Shown here: positions 35,089 through 45,769 of the stretch, piece by piece
Layout: every line of letters starts with the position of its first letter
How positions within the stretch are numbered: the first letter of the stretch is position 1
Source of the DNA: Excoecaria cochinchinensis
Taxonomy: Eukaryota; Streptophyta; Magnoliopsida; Malpighiales; Euphorbiaceae
NCBI GenBank assembly: GCA_947683425.1
Contig: CANTUQ010000031.1
Location: 2,429,001-2,493,000 of the forward strand
Direction of reading: 5' to 3'
Length of the DNA: 64,000 bases
The notes under the pieces: generated by a model
What the model saw: only the letters and a program-made list of their open reading frames with translations
Databases searched by the model: none
What the model was told of the DNA's origin: nothing
Made by a program: the position numbers and the translations under genes

Positions 35089-37398
35089 TCAAGTTGGAGC
35101 ATAGATATTGATCATGCCCAGTTTGTTACATAAATATTCAACTCGCAGCCCATTTAAGGACTTTGTAAATAGATCACCTAATTGTTCTGTTGTCTTCACA
35201 TTTCCTATTGAAATCACATTATCATGAATTTTTTCACGAATGAAGTGATAGTTCACTTCAATATGTTTGGTTCGCTCATGATGCACTGGATTTGGGGCAA
35301 TGTGGAGAGCAGCCTGATTATCGCAGCAAAGCTTGGCTGGAGAAGAGGGATTTATACCAATTTCAGCAAGCAAATAACGAATCCATAAGATTTCACTTGC
35401 AGGCTGTGACATGGCTCTATATTTAGATTCTGTACTTGACTTGGACACTAAAGTTTGCTTTTTGCTTCTCCAAGATACTAAATTTCCTCTAATAAAAACA
35501 CAATATCCTGTAGTTGACCTTCTATCAATCTTAGATCCTGCCCAGTCTGCATCAGTAAAATACTCAATGCGGTTATGCCCATGATCACTGTAGAGTATAC
35601 CTAGTCCAGGAGCCCCCTTCAAATAATATAGGATATGCTCGAAAGCTTCCCAATGCTTGACTATCGGGGCTGTTATAAACTGACTAACAACACTTACTGC
35701 AAATGCAATATCTAGAAGAGTAACTGTAAGATAATTCAATTTTCCAACTAACCGTCTGTATCTTTCTTGATCATTAAAGAAGTCACCATCATCCTTTGTG
35801 AGTTGAACATTTGGGGCCATAGGAGTACTACGGGACTTAGCTCCCATTTTTCCAGTTTTAGCAAGTAAATCAAGAACATACTTTCTTTGCGAGAAAAGAA
35901 TTCCTTTCTTACTTCTTGAAACTTCTATTCCTAGAAAGTATTTCAGTTGACCCAAGTCTTTAGTGTGAAATTTTTCTTTCAAGAAAGACTTAAGAAAAGA
36001 GATTCCTTCATAATCACCTCATGTAATTACAATGTCATCGACATATACAATAAGGAGAATAACACAAGCTGCTGATTGTCTGTAGAATACGGAATGACCA
36101 GTTTAGCTTTTCTTTAACCCAAACTCTTGGACAACCTTACTAAATTTGCCAAACCAAGCATGAGGACTCTGTTTTAGTCATTATAGAGATTTCTTTAAGC
36201 GACAAACTTTCCCATACTTCTCTTGAGCAACAAAACTAGGCGGTTGCTCCATATATACCTCTTCTTGTAGATCTTCATGAAGAAATGCATTTTTGATATC
36301 CAGTTAATGTAAAGGCCAATGCTGAGAAGCAGCAAGAGAGATAAATAGACGAATAGAAGCCAACTTAGCTACTGGAGAGAAAGTGTCAGAGTAATCTACT
36401 CCATATGTCTGTGCATATCCTTTGGCTACAAGTCGGGCCTTAAGTCTGGCAATAGATCCATCTGGATTTACTTTAATTGCAAAAACCCATTTGCATCCAA
36501 CAGCCTTTTTGTTGTGAGATAAATCTACTAACTCCCAAGTGTGGCTATCATCTAGAGCTTTAATTTCTTCAAGCATTGCGGCGTGCCATCCAGGATGAGA
36601 TAAAGCTTCTTTAACTGTTTTAGGTATGGAAATGGAGTCTAGAGAAGCAATAAAAGCACTCGATGGAAGAGATAAGTGATTATATGAGATAAAGTTAGCA
36701 ATGGAATAAGTAGATTTACAACTGCATTTACCTTTGCGAAGGCTGATGGGAAGATCAAGATCATTTGGTGGAGGATCCAATGACAAAGTTGATTCTGGTG
36801 TAGGACATGTATCAGTAGTCACTGTTCTCCTAGAATAAACTTGAACAATAGGTGGCTTGTCTGGAACTGGCTTGTCCGAAGCTAAAGTCTGATTAGCAGG
36901 AGAAACAGCATGAGTAACACTATCTTCCACTGATTGTTCAGAACTTGATATAGATTTATAGATAAGACATTCATCTTCCTCCCCCTCACTGATAGAAGTA
37001 GACTTGGTAGATAAAAATGGTATTTGCTTTGAAAATGCTACATCAGTAGAAATCACATATCTGTTGAGATCAGGAGAATAACATCGATACCCTTTTTGAA
37101 GACGAGAATATCCCAAGAATACACACTTCAAAGCTTTAGGATCTAGTTTTGTAATATGGGGCTGTACATCATGAACATAACACGTGCTTCCAAACATTCT
37201 TAGCTCTATTGGAAATAAAGGTTTATGAGGGAAAAGGACATGGTAGGGACTATTACCATTAAGTACCGTAGATGACATCCGGTTAATCAGAAAATATGCC
37301 GTGGATACAGCATCAGTCCAAAATTGCTTAGGAACTTTCATTTGAAACAATAAGGCACGAGCAGTCTCAAGGAGATGTCTATTCGTTCGTTTAGCCAC
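35089..37398 (-). pseudogene. Copia pol: integrase C-terminus, reverse transcriptase, RNase H
   Basis: The frame 37398-36304 starts in the integrase (AKRTNRHLLETARALLF), continues through the FGSTCYVH and VFLGYS..QKGYRCY motifs and enters RT (WHAAMLEEIKALDDSHTWEL, KWVFAIKVNPDGSIARLKAR). RT active site YVDD is around 36040 in the gap between frames. The frame 35982-35089 holds the RT end (KEKFHTKDLGQLKYFLGIEV) and RNase H (DADWAGSKIDRRSTTGYCVF, KYRAM, TKHIEV). Stops and frameshifts separate the parts. Confidence 0.92.
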
Positions 37399-39202
37399 TC
37401 CATTTTGAGAGGGTGTATCAACACATGATGATTGATGGAGAATACCATGTTAAGTCATATAGGTTTGAAATGGTTCTGACAGGTACTCTTTAGCATTATC
37501 ACTCTGTAATATGTGCACAGAAATATTGAATTGAGTCTTAATCTCAGCACAAAAAGCAGGGAAATGAGTGAACACCTCAGAATGATTTTTCATAAAATAA
37601 ATCCAAGTCATTCTAGAAAAATCATCAACAAAAGTAACAAAATATCTGAATCCTATTTTGGATACAACAGGACATAGACCCCACACATCGGAGTGAACTA
37701 ATTAAAAAGCAAACCCAGCTCGTTTATTAATTCTAGGACCTAATGAGCCTCGATGATGTTTTGCATAGTGACAGGACTCACAATCTAATGACGAGACTTT
37801 ATTAAATTGTGGATTTATTTTCTTCAAAATAGGCAATGAGGGATGTCCCAGCCTGCAATGAGCTTCAAAAGTGAAGTAGCACTAGAACAAGCCACAGAGC
37901 GAGGTACCCATGAATCCAGAACATAAAGACCATCAGATACATGTCTTCTACCAAGTATCTGCTTCATCACAAGATCTTAAAAAAATAATGGTCAGGAAAA
38001 AATGAGATACAACACTTTAGGTCTTTAGCAAGTTTGCTTACAGAGATTAAATTGAAAGCAAGATTAGGCAAACTTGGGACTGAAGATAAAGTGATAGAGG
38101 ATGTGGATTTAACAACTCCCTTAACATGATAAGTTGATCCATCAGCTATTATTACAGGGGAGGATACTTTATTAGGCTGAAAGGTAGAAAAGATTCAAGG
38201 ATTACCTGTCATATGATCCGTAGCACCTTAGTTAATGACCCATTGATTTGAGGAAGAAATAAGGCATATTTTACCTGAATCATCCATTTGAGTGGATTCC
38301 TTCAAAAGACGAGCATACTCTTCTGCTGGAATAATAACAGACTTCTCAGAAGATAAACTAGAAGTAGCAATGTTAGCAGTTTGAGTTCTCTGATTGCGAT
38401 TTTATAGTTTCCTACAATATCGCTTTGTGTGTCCAGGTTCTTTGCAAAAATAGTAAGTAACATTGCTAAAGTCATTATTTCTGGTAGCATTCCCTCATCT
38501 ATTGCGGTTCCTTCCAACTTCATTTCCCTCTCCTCCTTTAATAACTAGTACACTGGGCTATTGAGATGGTTGAGCATTTTTCTCTGTTCGTAACAGTCTG
38601 CTGAAAACCTCTTGAAGTGTGGTGAGTTCAGGGCTAGACAGAATTTGAGATTTGGCAGTCTCAAATTCTGGTGGAAGACTGGCCAGAAAACTCATAATAG
38701 CCATTTGTTCCCGCTGAGTTTATAGCTGCTTAATGTCTGTACTGAGAGGCAATAAAACATTCAACTTTGCATATATTTTGTTGAACTCTATAAAATGGGC
38801 AGTGAGAGATTTGGCCTCATCTTTTTCAGCATGGTAAAAAGCTTTACAGACATCATAAATGCGAGAAACATTTCCTTTACCCAAATACAAGAAAGCTAAA
38901 TAATCCATTAACTCTTTAACATACTCACAGTGATCTACTAATCCTACCACATCACTTTCAATAGAATTAGTAATTTGTAAAAGTAACCGAGCATCATCTC
39001 TAAGTTAAGTTTTATCAGTGGTGGGTTCCTCAATTAAATGATCATCTTTCTCAACACTTCTTAAATAAATTTTTATTCTCCTACTCCATTCTAGAAAATT
39101 AGACCCATTTAATTTATACTCAGTAATTTTGGTGGGCATTGACATAATTTCAGTAACGCTGGATTTATTATTTTCAACAACCAATTTACCCGTTTCTGCC
39201 AT
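37399..39202 (-). pseudogene. Copia gag, protease and integrase N-terminus
   Basis: Gag starts at 39202 (MAETGKL) with KLNGSNFLEWSRRIKIYLRS, the usual copia gag opening. After several stops a CCHC knuckle (CKEPGHTKRYC, near 38440) and protease/spacer motifs (WVIN.GATDHMTG near 38230) follow, then the integrase core at 37686-37450 (FVDDFSRMTWIYFM, SDNAKEYLS). At least eight stops are spread over the segment. Confidence 0.88.
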
Positions 39203-39863
39203 TTAACTGCTAATAAACTCTTAAAAGAATACCCAATAACTAATGAGTACCACTAGCAGCAAATATATCTTCTGAAATAAAAAAAAGTACCACAAATATT
39301 CAAACACCCAAGACTAAAGACCCACGCTTTAGTAAAATGTAACTTTTAAAATTAGAAAACTTGATCTCCAGCTCTAACGCAGAACCTGATCTCCAGTTCA
39401 AAGAGCACAAGCAGGAAACCTGATCATTAGTTTAAACAAGACAAGCAAAACCTGATCTCCAGCTCAAACGGCACAAGCAGAGAAGCAGGAAGAGGGAGCT
39501 GATCTTCTAAGGAGACTAAATGGGGAAACTGACACTACGGTCTGGTCGGAGAAACCCAAGCGACGCTGGAGATGGAGTCGGAGAACAAATGGATGCCGAA
39601 ATCTCTCTCATGCGCCGGCGTGTGACAAAGGAGACAGATCCTTGTGGAGGCGCATGAGATCCACTCGCCGGTCGTCTGGTCACCGGACTTTGTGCGAAGG
39701 CCGAAAATCCACCGGCGCTCCTTCTGCGGTGAGGGGAATAGGTCACTGGAGCTTAGTGACTTAAGTAGGGCAGATTCACCCACTTTGACGAAGAACCCAA
39801 AAATGAAAACCAGAAAACTCAGAAAACCCAGAATTTCTAAACGAGCCTAAGGCTTTGATACCA

Positions 39864-40019
39864 TGTAAGTAAACAAGTGTTCTTTACATTTTATTTCTCA
39901 GCAATTACATGTATTTATATACAAAAACTGTATTAGAAGTCAACTATGTCTGCTCCTACTGCTCTTATATTCACTCCTCTATCTACTCCTATAATCACGT
40001 ATCATGACAGTCTGTAACA
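39864..40019 (-). repeat. Copia 5' LTR
   Basis: 156 bp copy of the LTR. The initiator-Met type primer site lies immediately inside at 39851-39863. Confidence 0.9.
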
Positions 40020-41152
40020 TTAATCATTACATTTGCTACCTTCCAATCAGTTATAGAGTGAACCAAAGAAGTGGAAATAAAAGGATTCTCCTCACATGGA
40101 AGCCAAGCATCTTCCCACACTAAGATGTTCTGCCCACTCCCTACTCTCTTTCGACACATTTCTTTGACTAATTGTTGCGCTAGCATTATACTTTGCCACA
40201 CATAGCTTGGGCTACTACCAATACCCGCTTTCAAGACATCATAATTTGGATAAATTTTGGCTTTTTAACACTCTTCTTACTAAAGAAATTGGCTTTGTAA
40301 GTAGTCTCCAAATCTGTTTACCCAAAAGAGCAATATTGAATTCATGTAATCTGTGAAAACTAAGGCCACCATCATTCTTGTGTTTACAAGCCTATTCTAA
40401 GCCATCCATTTTATTTCTTGATGATTTATGTTATTAGATCCCCACCAATAGCTATTCACCATCTTCTCAATTTTATTGCATATACCTAATGGGATTAAAA
40501 AAACCATCATGGTATTATTGGCAAAGCTTGAGCTACTGATTTAATCAACACTTCTTTTTTAGCTCTTGAAAGAAGATGCCTATTCCAACCTTGAAACCTC
40601 TTGTGCAATTTTTCCTCGAAAAAATAAAAAAATCTCTTTTTTGTTCTTGACAATAAAAGTCAGCACCCTAGATAAAAATCACAACCATTAGTATCCTGCA
40701 CCTCTAAATCACATCTAAATCACATCTAAAATCACATCTAAATCATAACAATTAGCATCCTGCACCTCCTTGAAGTATTTCTACTAAACTAAATAGATTA
40801 TTTCTCATAGTTAATACTCTGTCCCAAAACATAACCATAAGAAGTTAAAACTCCTTTCACAACTGATGCTTCCTCAATAGTAGCTAAGAAAAAAAAGATA
40901 ACTGTCATCAGCGAAACTGGTGGAGCCCCTATTGCAATCTTACAACCATGAATCAAACCTGACTACTCCCTCTCCATTATCAAAGAAGTCAATCCTTCTA
41001 GACAACTACAGCAAAAGAGGGTCACCCTGGCATATTCTTCTCTAAGGAATAATTGGCCCAATAAGAGAATTGTTGCCATAAATATAGTACCAGACATACT
41101 AAATGCACATCATTATCAAAGCAATTGTTGTGGACGCCCATTTTCAGCATAA
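40020..41152 (-). pseudogene. LINE ORF2 middle part: RT C-terminal half and linker
   Basis: Minus-strand translation from 41150 gives MLKMGVHN, then after stops a FADDSYLFF active-site motif (near 40905) and VLTSYGYVLGQSINYEK, all standard for plant L1-type RT. The frame 40234-40020 carries SPSYVWQSIMLAQQLVKEM and ILVWEDAWLP, the linker before the zinc-binding region. Confidence 0.85.
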
Positions 41153-41763
41153 GGCCCTGTTTGGTTTGTGGTAGGCCTCGATTCATTAAGGTACATTATG
41201 ATATGGTATAGTATGGTACAATATGATTACAACAATATGATGTTTGAAAAAACTATATGATATTATATGATTTTCTATTTTGTTTAACTGTATGGTATTA
41301 TACAGTTTTATTATAAAAATGATCTAACTGTCCTTCAGTTTATAAAAATGTTACTTATTTTTATAACTTTTAATATTTTAAGATGATATTAATATTTTTA
41401 AAATAATTAAATAAATATTTATTTTAGCATAATTTATTTTTAAAATACCCTTTAGTAAGTAAATAATTAATTTGAGTTGTAAAAAAATTAATTTGATCGG
41501 TGATTAATTAATGTTGGTCGTTAAAAAATTAAATAATGTAGTAAAAAGTAAAAGTTATAAGGTTAAAACAGTAAAAGTAGTTTCAGAGAATCATGGACAA
41601 TCACCAAATCGGTAATTCTCAAAATAAGCTATTTGCATGATTTAAGAATCATGGACAAAAATCACACACTACGATATAAAGAACACAATCGTCGAAACAA
41701 ACATTGTAATGCAGAAAACAATACATTAATGAATCAAAACCATACCACAAATCAAACAGGACC
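41153..41763. mobile_element. Tourist/PIF-Harbinger-like MITE
   Basis: 611 bp, no coding capacity. Terminal inverted repeats GGCCCTGTTTGGTTTGTGGTA and, from the other end, GGTCCTGTTTGATTTGTGGTA match at 19 of 21 positions. A TAA duplication flanks it (41150-41152 and 41764-41766), as is usual for Tourist elements. It sits in LINE RT sequence, which continues in frame on both sides. Confidence 0.9.
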
Positions 41764-41820
41764 TAACCTCTTCAATATAATTCCATTCCAGTCGATTATA
41801 TGTTTTGCGCATGTCTATTC
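41764..41820 (-). pseudogene. LINE RT sliver between MITE and CACTA element
   Basis: 57 bases whose minus-strand reading gives IDMRKTYNRLEWNYIEEV, the conserved RT block (LDMSKAYDRVEW). It connects the LINE pieces at 43179 and 41152. Confidence 0.85.
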
Positions 41821-41935
41821 CACTACAAGAATCTTATAGATTAGTGATGGAAGGAAAAAATTTTCTGTCAGTAAAAGTGATTTTTAGCGAGGGAAATTGC
41901 CATATATAAAAACACTCCCCTCTTTCTCCCCCTTT

Positions 41936-41975
41936 CTCCCTCTCTCTCTCCCTCCCTCCCTCCCTCCCTCTCTCT
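41936..41975. repeat. CT/CCCT-rich microsatellite
   Basis: TCTC and TCCC runs near the left end of the CACTA element. Confidence 0.9.
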
Positions 41976-42036
41976 CTTTCTCTCTCACTCCCTTCCTCCT
42001 TCTCTCTTTTCGGTGTGGATTTGCAGATCCGGTGCG

Positions 42037-42209
42037 CCGTCGCCCCTACCGCAAATTGGCCCCCTCGCCTTTGCCCGCCTCCAGCAGCTCTCCCTCCCCC
42101 TCACCGTCGCCCCTACCACAAATTGGCCCCCTCACCTTTGCCCGCCTCCAGCAGCTCTCCCTCCCCCTCACCGTCGCCCCTACCGCAGATTGGCCCCCTC
42201 ACACTTATT
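42037..42209. repeat. 67-bp minisatellite, about 2.5 copies
   Basis: Units begin CCGTCGCCCCTACC at 42037, 42104 and 42171. They yield Pro/Ser/Ala-rich spurious ORFs in all frames. Confidence 0.9.
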
Positions 42210-42727
42210 TTGATATAGCTCTGTTTTGAGTTTGTTTCCATGTTTTTATTGTTATATTGATAGGTAATGTTTTTGCACGTGTTTGAGCCACCGTAGAGTG
42301 AGATGTTACAAGAATCAAATTTGTGAAAGTTTAAGTCGAAAGCGCAGAGTTCTCAGGTATTTCATTTCCTATTGTTCGAAATCAACTGAGATTTTAGATA
42401 GATAGATATATGTATTTGGTTATTTTCTGTCTAGGTATCGGTAGCATTTTCTTTATTAATTTATTAAGGAAGTTCTTTAATTTGCTTTTAGAGATCTTGA
42501 ATGTTTTAGCCTTGTCCTTTGCCCTTCATCCCTCCCTCTCCTCTGATATATGAAAGATGATATACTTTAGTGAAATTAAATTAGTAAAATGTATATTCCA
42601 TGTCAACAATCTCAGAATTTTTGTTCATTTAATTCCCAATTTGTTCTGCAATTATACATGGAGCCTAATTAGTCTTCTTTTTCATTTGTTTGTGGAGTGA
42701 TTAAGCATTTTTCTTTGGCAATTTCAG

Positions 42728-42807
42728 GCGGAGCAACACATATATTTGACACAGAGCTCATTGCAGTGAATGGGAAAACATCAAGTGGAGGGAAGAGTGA
42801 GCTATAG
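42728..42807 (+). pseudogene. Captured last exon of an FKBP15-type prolyl isomerase gene
   Basis: After a good 3' splice site (TTTGGCAATTTCAG ending at 42727) the frame reads GATHIFDTELIAVNGK and then TSSGGKSEL with a TAG stop at 42805-42807. FDTELIAVNGK is the final beta strand of FKBP-type peptidyl-prolyl isomerases, and a C-terminal KSEL fits the ER-retention tails of the secretory FKBP15/FKBP2 group. No other FKBP exon is seen in the element, so this is a transduplicated gene fragment. Confidence 0.85.
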
Positions 42808-43178
42808 CCACTACTCTACTCTAGTTATTGTTCTTTTTATATATTCAGTGGTTCTCATATTTCAAAACATTGTTTTGGAGTTAAACAAACTAGAGTTTGC
42901 ATTTTGATTTTGAGATTTTTGCATTTTTACAATAAATTTTATTTGTATTTTGATGTTTTATTTAGTTTTTTTATTACTATTTTTAAAATTACAGACGGAA
43001 TAGTAAATTTTTTCGACAAAAATATTCATTATGTCGGTAAATTTAACGACAAAAATAAATATTTCGTCAGCAAATTCATATTTTCGTCGAAAAAATTTGC
43101 CGACGACTCCGTCGATAAATTAGTTTCCAGATGAAAAATAGTTATTTTCCATCGATAATCTCTTATTTTCTTATAGTG

Positions 43179-43690
43179 CTTTAATAGCAGCAGCCACTTT
43201 CTTACCTTGTTTTTTTTTTCTTTGGATGATGAACTTCATAAGCAATGATGACATTTTCTGTTATCATTCTTCTTGGTACAAATGGACTTTGAGTATCCAC
43301 GCCTACAGACTTCAACTGGTTGGCAAGCATTTTTGAAACAATCTTATAAAGCACATTGCACAAAGAAATTGGCTGCAAATATGATACACGTTGAATACAC
43401 TTCTTCTTCGGAATTAAAGTGGTAATTGTATCATTTAAATTCGAAGGCAAACTACAATTTTGAATATTGCTAAACAAGCTGCTCTAATTTTCTTACCAAT
43501 AATACTCCAATAATTTTGAAAAAAATACAGGATTAAGACCATCCAAACCAGGAGCTTTGTCTGGGTGCACACTGAAAACAACATTTCAAACTTCTTCCTC
43601 ACTGAAATCTGGCGAGAGAAACTAATTTTATTCATCTGAAATGTAGCGGCTTATACTCCTCATCACACACTCTAGATTGGCATTAGTAGT
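43179..43690 (-). pseudogene. LINE ORF2, start of RT domain
   Basis: Minus-strand frames contain DKAPGLDGLNPVFFQNYWSI (near 43560), DTITTLIPKKKC, QPISLCNVLYKIVSKMLANQ and PRRMITENVIIAYEV, the conserved blocks 0-2 of plant L1 reverse transcriptase. Upstream of about 43690 LINE similarity stops, so the element is 5' truncated. Confidence 0.9.
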
Positions 43691-44323
43691 AGCAAAAATA
43701 TTTCCAATTTTTGCTTGTGTGAGCTACTAATTTTTGTTATATTAAACATTTATTTGTTGAAAATTAGTATATTATATGTCCATGAGTGTCCATGAGACGT
43801 TTAAAAAAATTATAATTTTCAAATTAATATAAATGCTATTATTTAGTTATTTATCCAAACAGTACTAATTTAGTGATGTATTTTTAAAATAGAAATTCTT
43901 AACTAAAAAATAAATTTCTTTTTTCGGTAGAAAAATAATTTTCTTTATCTCACTACAAGTTATTTTAATGAAAAATTAACCGATATATCACAAAAGTTCC
44001 CTCATAGGAGGACCAATGCTTTGAATTAAATTAATAATTTGAATTCTAGAAAACTACAAAATAATGCTTCAAAGTATGAAAACTTTAACTTTTTAAATAA
44101 ATAATTAATTTTAAAAAAGGGAATTGCTAAGATATTCAGCTAGATATGATAATTTTTGACCTAATCGAAATTTGCCTGATTATAGTGACTTGAATCCAAA
44201 AAAAATCTAAATATGTCAAATTCAAATGACCCAAAAATTTTAGGGCTAAACCCAATCCGAACACGTGACTCGATTTTTTTAAATAAATTTTTTATGTCAT
44301 AGTTATTTATAAAATATAGTTTA

Positions 44324-44329
<6 letters not shown>

Positions 44330-44382
<53 letters not shown>
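44330..44382. repeat. (TA)n microsatellite
   Basis: About 26 TA units without interruption. Confidence 0.95.
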
Positions 44383-44385
<3 letters not shown>

Positions 44386-44905
44386 ACATATACATATTTG
44401 TGTATATATATAAGATCTGACAAAAGGGTCGGGTTGGGTAGGGCATGTTCAAGTTCAGGTTACTTTGGATAAGTTATTTTTGAGTTCGGATTTTTCAAGT
44501 CATCAATTTTTTTGAGTCACTTTTCCATCGGGTCACTTATTTTTCGGGAAGAATTGTATCGGTTCTCATGTCACATGTCACAATTTGGACAAAGAAATTG
44601 GACAGAAAATCAAATCCGTCCTGATCGTATTGGATCGAATCGAAAAATGAATCGGACTAGAATTAATTTGATATATTTGGTTCAATTTTAAACTAGAAAT
44701 TCAGTTATATCAATTCAATTTTAAATATTAAAAAATCTCTAAAATCGAATCGACCAAACTATTAGTAAGTTATGTAATTTTAATATTGAAACTTAGAGAC
44801 TGATGGTGACGAAGATAAAGTGAGACAAAGAGGGCGGCAGGATGAGGGAGATGAGCAATAGAAAATTGAAGAAAAAATTTGACAGTTCAGAAATTTGAGA
44901 TTTTG

Positions 44906-44906
<1 letters not shown>

Positions 44907-44952
<46 letters not shown>
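44907..44952. repeat. (TA)n microsatellite
   Basis: About 23 TA units. Confidence 0.95.
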
Positions 44953-44953
<1 letters not shown>

Positions 44954-45134
44954 GCACTAACCAAAATTACGTTGTATTGAATTTTGGTCAATTTTTGTTT
45001 TATTTTTTTTTCTTTTCCTTTTAATTTTTATTTACAGTTCAAAATTTAAACAATTAGATATTTATTTTTTCTTTCAATTAAATTTATTTTTTACATAAAA
45101 ATTAAATTGGAAATATTAATAAAATGGTATATTG

Positions 45135-45137
<3 letters not shown>

Positions 45138-45178
<41 letters not shown>
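45138..45178. repeat. (TA)n microsatellite
   Basis: About 20 TA units. Confidence 0.95.
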
Positions 45179-45181
<3 letters not shown>

Positions 45182-45598
45182 AAATATAGGGGTGTTAAAA
45201 AAAAACCGATGAACTCAATTAACCAGAAAATCAATCCAAAATCGAATCAATTTTTTCTGTTAACCGAACCGATTGGTTTCGATTGTGGTTAACAAAATTT
45301 TAATTTTTCGGTTCCGGTTCACGGTTTGAAAAAACCTTCGATTTTGGTTAACAGACGGTTTAATTCTATTTTTTTTTAATACATATATATATATATTAAA
45401 ATATATAAATAAAAAAAACCCTAATCTGCCTCCCTCTCACTATTTTGCTGATGTGCAGACGACGAGAAAGACAGCCCTTGCATGACAGCTTTGCGGCTGA
45501 GATTCATCTCCTTCTTGCCAGATTCATCCATCATCAGAATTGGGAAAATCCAAAAAAACACAATAGGTTTGTCAAAAAAACAACGAAACCCATATGCG

Positions 45599-45643
45599 AA
45601 AAGAAGAAGAAGAAGAAGAAGAAGAAGAAGAAGAAGAAGAAAA
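45599..45643. repeat. (GAA)n microsatellite
   Basis: About 15 GAA units. Confidence 0.95.
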
Positions 45644-45769
45644 AATGGCATTGTGTCTTAATTACTGGATCTGATTCAACCTTCACCGAGTGGGTAGTAG
45701 AAGGCATCGGAGCTCATAACGGTGGTTAATGCAGCAAAGAATAGGTAGTGATGAAGGAGGAAAAGCGAT

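Larger units (their letters stand above)
34926..40019 (-). mobile_element. Ty1/copia retrotransposon, nearly complete, mutated
   Basis: LTRs of 156 bp lie at 34926-35081 and 39864-40019, with about 8 differences between them. The duplication is TCAAT on the left and TTAAT on the right. Minus-strand landmarks: primer site TGGTATCAAAGCC (complement at 39851-39863), gag, protease, integrase, RT, RNase H, then a purine tract GAGGGGGAG next to the left LTR. It interrupts a LINE. Several frame breaks and stops make it inactive. Confidence 0.93.
41821..43178. mobile_element. Non-autonomous CACTA element carrying a host exon
   Basis: 1358 bp with ends CACTACAAGAATCTTAT and, from the other end, CACTATAAGAAAATAAG. 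Subterminal stretches are rich in GTCGGTAAAT/CGACGGAAT/TTCGTCGAAA words on both sides, typical of plant CACTA elements. No transposase. It contains a CT microsatellite, a 67-bp minisatellite and a captured FKBP exon. It is inserted in LINE RT sequence between AIK and IDM. Flanking triplets (TTC left, CTT right) are not identical, so the duplication is decayed or the ends are off by a base. Confidence 0.88.
33782..43690 (-). mobile_element. L1-like LINE, interrupted by three later insertions
   Basis: Minus-strand LINE pieces occur in collinear order: 43690-43179 (RT start), 41820-41764, 41152-40020 (RT end and linker) and 34925-33782 (zinc-binding region and RNase H). Between them lie a CACTA element, a Tourist-like MITE and a copia element. 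Reading frame and family motifs resume across each insertion. The N-terminal endonuclease is absent, and no poly(A) tail is seen at the 33782 end. Stop codons are present throughout. Confidence 0.85.
43691..45769. other. AT-rich stretch with microsatellites, no gene seen
   Basis: It contains three (TA)n tracts (44330-44382, 44907-44952, 45138-45178), a (GAA)n tract (45599-45643), and two blocks of degenerate phrases: GACCCAA/CGGGT around 44140-44530 and AACCGAACCG/CGGTT around 45205-45360. ORFs here come from the simple repeats. Confidence 0.7.

Noticed and set aside
39516..39850. ORFs on both strands between the copia LTR and gag
   Set aside because: They lie in the untranslated leader of the copia element and match no domain.
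41897..42229. Pro/Ser-rich ORFs in three frames
   Set aside because: Produced by a CT microsatellite and a 67-bp minisatellite in the CACTA element.
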